In this document: positions 55,087-64,000 of the stretch, in pieces
Numbering within the stretch: position 1 is the stretch's first letter
Layout: each line of letters starts with the position of its first letter
Assembly (NCBI GenBank): GCA_003024785.1
Contig: PUQB01000315.1
Span: 38,660 to 102,659 of the forward strand
DNA from: Selaginella tamariscina
Lineage: Eukaryota > Streptophyta > Lycopodiopsida > Selaginellales > Selaginellaceae
DNA: 64,000 nucleotides
Reading direction: 5' to 3'
Program-made: the position numbers and the translations under genes
The notes under the pieces: generated by a model
What the model saw: only the letters and a program-made list of their open reading frames with translations
What the model was told of the DNA's origin: nothing
Databases searched by the model: none

Positions 55087-55314
55087 TGGACAAATAAAAA
55101 AGAGTTGGAATGAGAAAAAGAAAGATAAGATCTTTCATATAAGAACAATCGAAACAATTGCTTAGCTAAAACAAGAGAAATGAGCTTACTATATACTAGT
55201 GGCTTTAAACCAACTCAAGAATATTCTTGAGTTTGCACATCACACTTACTTAGTTTGCCTTTGGCAAGCTTTAGGAATATTCTTGACCTCGGACGTTTTC
55301 ATCCTTGGAATACA
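55087..55314 (-). repeat. copia copy B 5' LTR
   Basis: 228 bp, TGTATTCCAAGG...TTTGTCCA in element orientation. It has two palindromic heat-shock-like sites (TCAAGAATATTCCTAAA and TCAAGAATATTCTTGAG). The outer flank is the target duplication GTACG (55315-55319). Confidence 0.82.
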
Positions 55315-56274
55315 GTACGTGTCATCTGCTGCATGAAACCTGTACTTCTCCTCCCCAAAAACCGCCAGCTCCCCCATTAATATTGGGAATTTCTGGGTTA
55401 GCCTTGCCTTATTTGCATCCACTACATCCTTGCAGGCATTCTTGGTCGCTTCATTCTGCAAGATAACAACCTCAGACACACATATACACACATGCAGATA
55501 ACCTCAGACACACATATACACACTAGCAGCAACAGTAACCAGAACAAACACGGGTGCATTAGCACATTAGCATTAGCAGAAAAGCCACTTACAGCAGATA
55601 GAACACACTGTCAACGCGAGCTTAAGCTAAAGTAGGCACATCCATACACTAACACACACATAACATGAAGTTAACTAAAACATAAACAGGCATAAAGCCA
55701 AGGCAAAACATGCGTAAGTACAATTGAAGTATGTGTGTCTGATACATTCTTATATAAATACAATATAGTTACATACACGTATGGATGGATAGATATGTGT
55801 TCATATGCACACACAGACTAGCCTCCTTAACACATCAACACGAGCTTAAGTTAAATTAGGCGCATTCATACACACGCATACCTTCTTAACACGCGCGCGC
55901 GCACGCACGCACACACACACCATGAAGTTAACTATAACATAAACAGGTCAAGGCAAACATGCGTAGGTACAATTGAAGTATGAATGTCTGATACATTCTT
56001 ATATAAATACAACATAGTTGATAATGTGTTCATACAGGCACACACAAAAGAGTGACAATTAGGCTAGACTAGTACAGAAACAGACCGGCACAATGAACAC
56101 ATATATACCAGCAACCCAGCTAGAGTGTGTAAGCTAAAGTAGGGGGCATTACAGTAAACACAAGCACTAATACACAACAACCTCCTTAACACAGACACAC
56201 ACACGTCCGAACCTGGGGCGCAAGGAAGTAGTTCGATCTAAAGATCTTCATGGCTTCTGGCATGAGAATGGAGA
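55315..56274 (-). pseudogene. gene H, copy B, 5' part
   Basis: Read leftward: the end of exon 1 (56274-56210, AMKIFRSNYFLVPQ region), the TG/CA-rich intron, then a longer version of exon 2 (about 55455-55315). That exon reads NEATKNACKDVVDANKARLT, then QKFPILMGELAVFGEEKYRF, then HAADDTY and ends at the copia target site. The about 80 bp in the middle of this exon are missing in copies C and D, so this copy preserves the ancestral form. It joins 38347 on the far side of copia. Confidence 0.6.
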
Positions 56275-56539
56275 CAGACAGAACCTTATTTATTGTAAAT
56301 TTTCATTAGCACCTGTGGGTTTCAAGACTTCCTGGGTAGAAGCGCAGGGGTTGAAACATGCTCTTTGAGTGGAATGACATTCTTAAACCGTTCTAGTATG
56401 GTATCTGCATATTATCTTCGATGTAGAAAGATAGATCCAGCACTCTTGTCTCTAATAGCTTGTAGACCAAGACAGTATGTAAGCTCTCCAATGTCAGTCA
56501 TCTTGAATGCCTTGGTGAGACCTGTTTTAACATTTTAAC

Positions 56540-58261
56540 ATCTCACGATCAGAAATGATAGTCAAGTTTTCCACATATACCCCAATCAAAATAATATGTC
56601 GGCTCATCTATAACACTGGAAAACATAGCATCTAAGTACTTTCTTGTGGGTTTCCAAAGTTTCTTCAACTTTATTGCATGAGGCTTTGCTTGCTCAACAG
56701 TGACCTCCACCATGTCATCATCTTGTGTGTGAGAAGGCTGATTGCGTTCTGAAACCTGTTCTTGCTGCAAACTAAAAATATCATTAGTAAAATGAACGTT
56801 AGACATACCTTGCATGTGAGATGGATTTCACCGTTGGATTCTTTGTAGACGTGAAACCTTGTTATGAACTGGGTTTTCTTCTGTACATGGCATATCCTAA
56901 AAGGATTCACTGGGATACTTCCAGATCTGGAAAATCTTGTCTGATCGTCATATTGTCCACAGGGACATTAGAAACACAGTTATTGTCCACTGGGACATTA
57001 TTACTAACATTGTTCACAGGGATATCAATCAGCATTTTCATAACATCAGTATTGGGACATAACCATTGATATTGTTCACATGAACATCATTATTAGACAC
57101 TTAGTCATTCACAGGAATGTTAACCCTAGTCACTGGCTTAGGTTTGTATACGCAGTCAGACTCAGAACCAATATGAAACTTTCTAGTTAACAAAATGTTA
57201 TCATGTCCAAACCCAAGCCATGCAGATTGTATTGTCCGTAGATTTCTTTCCACAACACTGTTTTGTCCATGGTTACATGGAGCAGCTCTCTGAACACAAA
57301 TGTTGTGTTCCTGCAAATACAACAGAAATGGCTTTGAGAGAAACTCTCCTCCATTGTCAGTCCTTACAACCTGTAGTGTTTTTTCAGTTTCACTTTTTAC
57401 TTCATACATAAATTGTTTAAACTTCTCTAACGTTTGAGACTTATTGCTCAGGAAATAAACTAAAGGCTTACCAAGTAATCATCAACAAGCGAAGATAATA
57501 CTTAGAACCCAATAAGTAAAATTCTGGAGATTACCAAAGATTGGCGTCAACTAGCTCTAGGGTTTCTGATGCCTGAACAATGACTGTTTTCTTAGTTTCA
57601 CTTTTTACTTTATAAATAAATTGTTTAAACCTCTCTCTTATTGCTCAAGAAATATAATCATCAATAAGCAAAAGATAATACTTAGAACCCAATAAGTAAA
57701 ATTTTGGAGATTATGTTTCTGATGCCCGAACAATAGGTTTAGAAGGAAGAGGCTTACAGGGAGTAGAGTGAAGACGAGTTATTCCAAGAGCAACTGTGGG
57801 GAGTTTGACTCTTCTATGACTAGCATGACTAAGACGTTCCTGCCATAAATTAGCTGATATATTCCGAGAATGTTCTGTATAATACAAATCCTTATATCTA
57901 AATGCAGATGCAATGTTGTTTTCAAGAAGTTTAAAATTAATACATGTATTATTAACTTCCAATGTGAAACCTACGTCCGGGAGTTTAGCTACAAAAAGTG
58001 ATTACGGGACAGTGCAGGCACATATAAAACATAAAAATATTGTCCTAAACGAGGAATACACACAGAACCAATACTAACAATCTCTAAGCTCTCACTTCCA
58101 CCTGTAGCTACAGAGACCTTAAACCTTTTGAGTACCAATTTCGCAAACCAATCACGACGATCTGTCATGTGGTGACTCGCTCTTGAGTCAATCCACCACT
58201 GGTTCTGGTCCTGCGGGATACCTGCCTGCTTGAGTAAGATGACAAACAACATTAGTACCAT
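56540..58261 (-). pseudogene. second copia family: protease, pre-integrase, integrase
   Basis: The protease reads QWWIDSRASHHMTDRRDWF, where the usual DSGAS is DSRAS, a change likely to be inactivating. Next come ALSRNHFL and the pre-integrase LWQERLSHASHRRVKLPTV. The integrase core includes VVRTDNGGEFLSKPF, VQRAAPCNHGQNSVVERNLR and FHIGSESDCVY. The last part (HAIKLKKLWKPTRKYLDAM) is the linker before RT. Duplicated pieces near 57430-57700 and several frame breaks show decay. Confidence 0.82.
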
Positions 58262-59166
58262 TTATACCTTCTATGTCTTCATCGAAGTCAATCGCATTCC
58301 AGTCGGTAAGATTGGCTTGGACATGTACAAACTTGTTGGCATTTCGATTGCGTTTTCGCTTACGTTGGGCTGCAGCTCTCTGATGTACTTGAGGAGGATC
58401 AGTAACAAGATTTAAAATGCACTGTCTGGCCTCATGTCCAAAACCTCCGCAAGTGTAGCAGCGACGCCAATCGTTTTGCTGAGGAAGACGTGGTCGCTTG
58501 AAGTTGGATCGCGCAATCATGGCTGTTTCTCCAGATACAGATACTTGAGTTAGCTGCTTCTGGCCCTTCAGAAGACACTCCGTGTGCTTAAGTTTATCCC
58601 TAGGTAAAGAAAGCTGAGCTGGCAAATATTCACTCGAAACTCCCAAAAGCATAAACGCCCCGATATCTTCTTGGTACTGCTTGGCACCGATAGCCTCTAA
58701 CTTGTTTCCAAGTGTTTGCATGCGAACAATGTAAGAAGCTACAAACTCTCCTGGATGCATGCGATCCTGCAAAAGCTCACGGATTAGTTCTTATTTTGCG
58801 GCCCATACGCTCTGCTTAAACATCTCCTCCAACGCCTTCCAAGCTTCTTTGGAAGATTCTTTATCATGAACCATGCTTGATTGTTGCTGTGAGACATGCT
58901 GCAATATGATATGCTTAGCAGAATGATCTCGATCATTCCAGTCTTGTACATTCTTGTCATAAGCATCCTTACGTGCTCGAGAGAGTACTGTTGCTCAGTG
59001 AGATATGCAGGTGGTTTGTCGGTGCCTTGAACTACACCCAAGTTTGCATTCTATCAAAATAAACCAACTAATGTACAGCATTTTCATTAGAGAGAGATGC
59101 AATTCTAAATTTATTAAACCGTTTAGAAGTGAGATTAGCTAATGCAGCCATGAATTCAGACAAGAA
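58188..59166 (-). pseudogene. second copia family: gag
   Basis: It starts near 59150 (MAALANLTSKRFNKFRIASL). The capsid includes MQDRMHPGEFVASYIVRMQT, IGAFMLLGVSSEYLP and KLKHTECLLKGQKQ, as in copia UBN2-type gag. The zinc knuckle CYTCGGFGHEARQC is intact (CX2CX4HX4C), followed by a basic RKRKRNRN stretch. A frameshift near 58800 separates the N-terminal part. Confidence 0.85.
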
Positions 59167-59433
59167 TAGTGAAAAGAAAACAATCACTACTTTACATATA
59201 AAACATGTATGCATGAGCAATCGTGACAAAGCATTTCTCAAAAGTTTTTTCAAATTTTTTTTTATATATATAGATAGTAGATAGATAGTAGATATATATT
59301 GCTATATGTAGATATGTAATTTAAGGAATGCTTAATTTTAGATTTTATGCTTTCATAAGCACATGAAAAATCTCTGGTGCAAATGTACAAGTAGCTTACA
59401 ACAATGAATGAAAACATGCTTCGGATACCATGT

Positions 59434-59822
59434 GGCAGTGTAGAGAAAATGCATTTGGATAAAAGCCCATATGTTTAATCTACACAATATATATATAGAC
59501 ACCACTTACTTAGGCATGCTCCAGCATGTAAGTAAAAATTATATTTATGTCTGAGATTATATCTATACACATACATGTACCGTCGGACGCTTTGGAATCA
59601 CTGAGTGAAGAAAGGAGCGTTGCCAAGACACTATTTGATTATCAAAATTGCACTCTAATCCTCCGACAGCGAGAGGCAATACTCAACCATAATCCACAGA
59701 GCCAGACGATTTTAATACATCTAATATGGATAACGACACATATGTTATTCTTAACTTCTTAAGTTAAATAGAAATGCACTTAATTATAAATGAACACGTT
59801 TCACAAATCTTATTCATCTTTT
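59434..59822. other. gene-free gap between the second copia and TMS copy D
   Basis: It starts with probable LTR sequence of the second copia (TGTGGCAGTGTAG). From about 59590 to 59765 comes a diverged form of the conserved TMS 3' flank (GCGAGAGGCAATACTCA is shared with 14815-14835). No gene is seen. Confidence 0.45.
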
Positions 59823-60627
59823 CTACTTTCCGAGGCCACACCTGCGTAATGCTCTTCTCACCACTTTGGGCCAATAAGTAACAAAGACAAGCGTAGCGAT
59901 TGCCAATCCTGCCACTTCCGCATCAGACATGCTAGATCCATCGCCTGAAGACACAAGACAATGGGATCACCACACACACTCACACATCCCACACGCATTG
60001 CAGTACGTAAAAAAGTGGCAAACAACATGGGCAAAAGAACGAGCCCACACTCATACATTGACACATATTAAGTGAGTCTTGAATCTACACTCTCAGACAT
60101 ACCAATTGAAATAAGGCAGAAAGCACCATACAGTGAGCCATGAATACACCTCCTAAAAAGTGTAAAACACAATAATCTCTCTCTAACTAAATGCCAAAGG
60201 GGGAGATACAACACACAAAAAGCATGATTAGAATGAATCTATGTAGGGATTCCCATTGAAGTAAGGGAAAAGAAACACAATGAGCCATAAATACATAGAC
60301 AGCCCATAAGAAGTGGACAACACAATACCCAAAAGAGTGAGACATGAATCTCTCTATCAAACACACGACACAAAGCAACCTATATGTAGGAATTCACTCA
60401 CCATACTTGATGTAGTACTCGAGCTTCTTAGCAGGAACCGCAGGCACTCCAAATCCGATGAGATCAGAATAAGTAAAATCCCTCAGTTCCGACACGCACT
60501 CAATTCCATGGTAGGCCAGCTTCTCCACGGCAGCATCCACGGCCTGCGCCTTTCCGGGTCCCCATGGCACAGACTCCAGCACCGATCTCACAGATTTATC
60601 CTGTGCCTTCTTTCCCCACATTCTCAC
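59823..60627 (-). CDS. small single-pass membrane protein, TMS family, divergent copy D (115 aa)
   Basis: Exon 1 (60627-60402) and exon 2 (59944-59823) join in phase 1 through a 457-bp GT-AG intron into 115 uninterrupted residues. Exon 1 reads MRMWGKKAQDKSVRSVLESV, then GIECVSELRDFTYSDLIGFG, then VPAKKLEYYIKYG. Exon 2 has DGSSMSDAEVAG, a hydrophobic segment LAIATLVFVTYW, and a basic tail PKVVRRALRRCGLGK that the other copies lack because of an early stop. The basic tail would lie on one side of the membrane. This copy is the most diverged and may be closest to the founding gene. No known family is recognised. Confidence 0.7.
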
Positions 60628-61098
60628 CTAATGCTTGCCCTAGGAATATATCATTTTATATATCCCAGGCATATTCTCTGGGTATCTTCATAAAGCCAAA
60701 TAAGGGCAACAACGCAAAGGGCAGATCACCTAATGGCCTTTTACCAAGTTTAATAGCCTTGCCCTTCTCCAGTGTATATTTGCACATCTAAGTATCTCGT
60801 AATGTCCCACCCCGATATCAATAATCTCAACTAACTATCTGTATGATGTACAGATTGCATAAGGAAGATGTGTGTGATAGTCTATGCTAAATAATCAAAC
60901 ACATAATCATAAGGCGTACGTATACACGTGCATGGCCTGCAGCTATAGGATGGCTGAAACAAGGTGCTAATACAATCCGTTTGATGTAATTACTACGTCA
61001 CCACGGTACATGAGGCAACAGGCCATGTATTTACCATGACGTGGATCATTCTATATTACACACAGTAGAGATACTGTATATTGGGAAACCCTAGTGTG

Positions 61099-61529
61099 CA
61101 AACCGACGTTAGTGCAATTAAGACGAAGAGAACCATCCAGTTCGTTGATTGGTGCCCAACTGAGCTCAAATGCGGGATCAATTACCAGCCTCCAACAGCA
61201 CACACATATAGAATATGTATGCATGTATATACTGATACATGGATGAATCCATTAAGTGCAACACTATAGTTTGTCAAGCTTAAGTGAACGCACACACAGT
61301 GACAGGAATGTGTGTTAACAGTGGATATCCAGTTCCACGAGCGTGGCAGAGGTGTCAAGCAGGATAGACCACAAGTTTGATCTCATGTACGCAAAGAGGG
61401 CATTCGTGCACTGGTACGTTGGTGAAGGTATGGAAGAGGGGAATTCTCGAGGCACGAGAGGATCTGGCTGCACTTGAAAAGGATTACGAGGAAGTCGGCA
61501 TTGAATCCATCGTGGGCAGTCTAGTTTAA
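61099..61529 (+). pseudogene. alpha-tubulin C-terminal fragment, copy 2
   Basis: Colinear with 27387-27819: [20 protein letters not shown] then INYQPPT, and after the intron-like gap [20 protein letters not shown]. Here the GT that starts the intron-like gap in copy 1 is deleted (CAACAGCACAC). The Gly run before EFS has lost one more base, so there are two frame breaks near the C-terminus. The stop context (GSLV) is the same. It moved as part of the duplicated unit starting at about 60690. Confidence 0.85.
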
Positions 61530-61589
61530 AAATTTGCGGTATTTTTTTAAAAAATTTAGTAATAAATATCAAATTATAACTACCACACA

Positions 61590-62045
61590 GACACACACAC
61601 ATATATATATGTTTTGAGCGTCCAAGTGATTAAACGTGTGTGCATTTATGCACGGACAAACGTGCACACACACACGCGTATATAACCCTGGAGACAATGG
61701 TATTGGTCATGGGACTCGCATACACACATATTTATATACATTGTGTAATAAATATTGTTGTTGTTGTTGGGGAGTGTGTGTATGTGTGCGGACGTGCATG
61801 TGCAGAGTAAAACTCACACATATACACAATACATGTAATGGAGCAGATACATGCATACATACAAACACAGACATATTTATATATAAAGAGTATAACATAT
61901 ATAATATGTGTCTGTCTCCAGATGTGTGTATCTATGTGCTACTATATCTACTTCGTACATACACATACACATATGCTCTGTGTGTGTGTGTGTGTCTCTC
62001 TCTCTATATATATATAGTTTGTGTGTGTGAGAGAGAGAGAGCTCA
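61590..62045. repeat. TG/CA, TA and GA microsatellite cluster, copy 2
   Basis: The duplicate of 27880-28335, with length changes in the repeat tracts. Confidence 0.8.
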
Positions 62046-62254
62046 CTTATTTTGGTTGTAATTAGAACGGAAATGGACCTATCACTTCTTTCAGCCCTTA
62101 GAGTTAATATATGTTATTCAAAAAATGCATATATATAAACATTCAAATGCATAGAATGGTATGGTAAATGGTGAATGTATGTATGTATGAATGTATATAT
62201 ATGTGTGTACGTGTGTGTGTGTTATACATTAATATTATGTTTTTGTCTTTGAAA

Positions 62255-63836
62255 ATGAAACCACAATATCACTCGTCAATTATGGATAAGTATAAGAATT
62301 TTCGTATTTACAAGGTAGAGAGGAGCATTAAAGCTGCTCGACGTGTACGGGACAAGCGAGACACAGACGAGAAGCTGATCGATGAGGTGGAGGATGCTGC
62401 CAGATCGACATGCAGAATGGAGGCGTTTCGGAGGATGATGTCTCGCCTTATTATGGAAACCGACGGTAATCTCTTCGATTCATGTTGCTATGGTTTCTCG
62501 GAGGTTTATTATGATCTGTTAGGCAGGAGAGGCGTTTTGTACGGTCGATTTGGCAACTTGTTCGATTCAGGCGCAAGTCATTCCAATGTCAAATGGCTGA
62601 GGTTCTGTCTGTCTCCATTCTCATGCTAGAAGCCATGAAGATCTTTCGATCGAACTACTTCCTTGTGCCCCAGGTTCGGACGTGTGTGTGTCTATGTTAA
62701 GGAGGTTGTTGTGTATCGGTGCTTGTGTTTACTGTAATGCCCCCTACTTTAGCTTAAACACTCTAGCTGCTGTAAATGCCTGTTCTGGGTTGCTGCCATG
62801 TATGTGCTGATTGTGCTGGTTTGTTTCTGTACTAGTCTAGCCGCCTAACTGTCACTCTTTTGTGTGCCCGTATGAACACGTTATCCATATGTGTATGTAA
62901 CTATGTTGTATTTATATAAGAATGTATCAGACACTCATAATGCAATTGTACCTATGCATGTTTTGCCTTGACTTTTATGTTATAGTTAACTTCATGTTGT
63001 GTGTGTGTGCGCGCGCGCGCGTTAAGGAGGTTGGTGAATGAATGTGTGTGTATGAATGCGCCTACTTTAACTTAAGCTCGTGTTGATGTGTGTGTTAAAG
63101 AGGCTAGTCTGTGTGTGCATATGAACACATCTATTTTTATTCCTGTTTATGTTAGTTAACTTCATGTTGTGTGTGTGTTAGTGTATGAATGTGCCTACTT
63201 TAGCTTACGGTCGTGTTGATAGTGTGTTCTACCTGCTGTAAGTGGCTTTTCTGCTAATGCTAATGTGCTAATGCGCCCGTGTTTGTTCTGGTTACTGTAA
63301 TCCTGTTGCTGCTGGCGAATTATTGCCTAGTTGTCACTCTTCTGCGTGTGTGTATATGTGTGTGGGCACATATATGTGTCTGAGGTTGTTATCTTGCAGA
63401 ATGAAGCGAGCAAGAATGCCTACTTGAGGAGGAGAAGTACAGGTTTCATGCAGCAGATGACACGTACATGCAGATGGAATTCTCAAACCCAGATTTAGCA
63501 GACATGATGGAACTTGCTATAAAGTGCTGCACGAAGAAGACAACGGGCTCACCATGCTCTGCAAGCCGAAGCCTTTTTTAACACGTTTGGAGAACTTCCG
63601 CCTCGCTCTCCTGCATGCCAGGTTTTTGCTCCTCCACTTGGAACTGCCTTCCAGTGTCTCATGTAAGTAGCTTGTTTGTTCCTGTAAGCACGCTTATAAA
63701 CCCTGTGCAATTGTGCAGACAAGGAGCTCAGGTTCAATGGGTCATTCGAGATAATGATTCGTGAAAGAGCCGAATAGCCATTTCCATCTCTTGTAGAGGT
63801 ATCTAACACTGCATGTGTGTGTGTTGTGTGTGTTGT

Positions 63837-63876
<40 letters not shown>

Positions 63877-64000
63877 ACTGACTGACTGAGAAAAGAGAGT
63901 GATATCCCGTTATATATTGATTTACCAGACTCAACATATGTGTGTAAGCTTATCACATAAAAGAAGAGGACTACCTGCCCTCGCTACCCGCTGATTGTTA
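62255..64000 (+). pseudogene. gene H, copy D, truncated by window end
   Basis: Same exon order as 28546-30500. Exon 1 contains VERSIKAARRVRDKRDTDEK, then METDGNLFDSCCYGFSEVYY without the frameshift of copy C, but then loses the frame near 62600. Exon 2 begins after TTGCAG near 63399, exon 3 near 63717, exon 4 near 63930. The two-residue insertion in AARRVRD and the separate positions of frame breaks show that copies C and D decayed (or were mis-sequenced) independently. Confidence 0.55.
63815..63875 (+). repeat. (GT)n(GA)n microsatellite, copy D
   Basis: A compound GT then GA run in the same gene H intron as 30112-30175. Confidence 0.85.

Larger units (their letters stand above)
38348..55314 (-). 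mobile_element. Ty1/copia element, copy B, complete ends, with nested LARD and chromovirus
   Basis: Both LTRs are present (38348-38516, 169 bp; 55087-55314, 228 bp), with a perfect target duplication GTACG (38343-38347, 55315-55319). Removing the nested LARD (41502-54304) leaves about 4.2 kb of copia. The uninterrupted target is seen at 29758-29780 (GACACGTACATGC). A primer-binding site related to initiator-Met tRNA follows the 5' LTR. Gag is severely shortened, so this family is probably itself immobile. Confidence 0.92.
56290..59433 (-). mobile_element. second Ty1/copia family, decayed
   Basis: In element orientation: LTR edge and primer-binding site TGGTATCCGAAGC (about 59434-59420), gag, protease, pre-integrase, integrase, and a C-terminal RT fragment at 56520-56300 (TKAFKMTDIGELTYCLG, ADTILERFKNV). 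The main RT is missing and there is no 3' LTR; the element abuts a broken gene H exon at about 56275. It is unrelated in sequence to the copia of units A and B. Confidence 0.85.

Overview
This is nuclear DNA from a plant. Two LTR retroelement families carry a primer-binding site matching or close to plant initiator-Met tRNA (TGGTATCAGAGC in one copy). There are GT-AG introns, MULE, copia and chromovirus transposons, and fragments of an alpha-tubulin gene. I cannot name the species. A seed-free plant is possible but unproven. Almost everything here is mobile or duplicated DNA. Only three small two-exon genes, from one family, read through intact.

Layout. 1-2890: 3' part of a copia element (+). 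2891-3417 and 12539-12775: exons of an unrecognised host gene, called H here, split by a 9.1-kb MULE at 3418-12538 with a perfect 9-bp target duplication (GAAGAAACC). The MULE carries two divergent genes around a core of palindromic tandem repeats: a GCM-type zinc-finger MULE transposase to the right, and to the left a gene that reads as a beta-class (N6-adenine/N4-cytosine type) DNA methyltransferase. 12781-26963 (unit A): AT-rich spacer, a small membrane-protein gene (called TMS here, minus), gene H exons (minus), and copia (minus) containing a 6.7-kb non-coding LTR element (LARD). 26965-31609: alpha-tubulin fragment, gene H and TMS, all on plus. 31610-34711: AT-rich DNA without genes. 34712-55314 (unit B): a direct repeat of unit A, in which a 6.2-kb chromovirus has entered one LARD LTR. 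55315-56274: the 5' half of the unit-B gene H. 56290-59433: a second, decayed copia family. 59823-60627: the most divergent intact TMS gene. 60690-64000: a second copy of the tubulin/H unit.

Order of events. Copia entered an H exon (target duplication GTACG/CGTAC). The LARD entered copia (ACACA). The nested block was duplicated. Then the chromovirus entered only copy B (CCTAA). The MULE entered only the leftmost H copy, and the empty site survives at 16431-16439.

The two observations most worth following are the MULE that carries a DNA methyltransferase-like gene, and the chromovirus, whose primer-binding site is complementary over 12 nt to its own predicted mRNA 5' end (Tf1-type self-priming) instead of to a tRNA. 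Single-base indels separate nearly all repeated copies. They may be decay or residual sequencing error, so 'pseudogene' calls based only on frameshifts are provisional.
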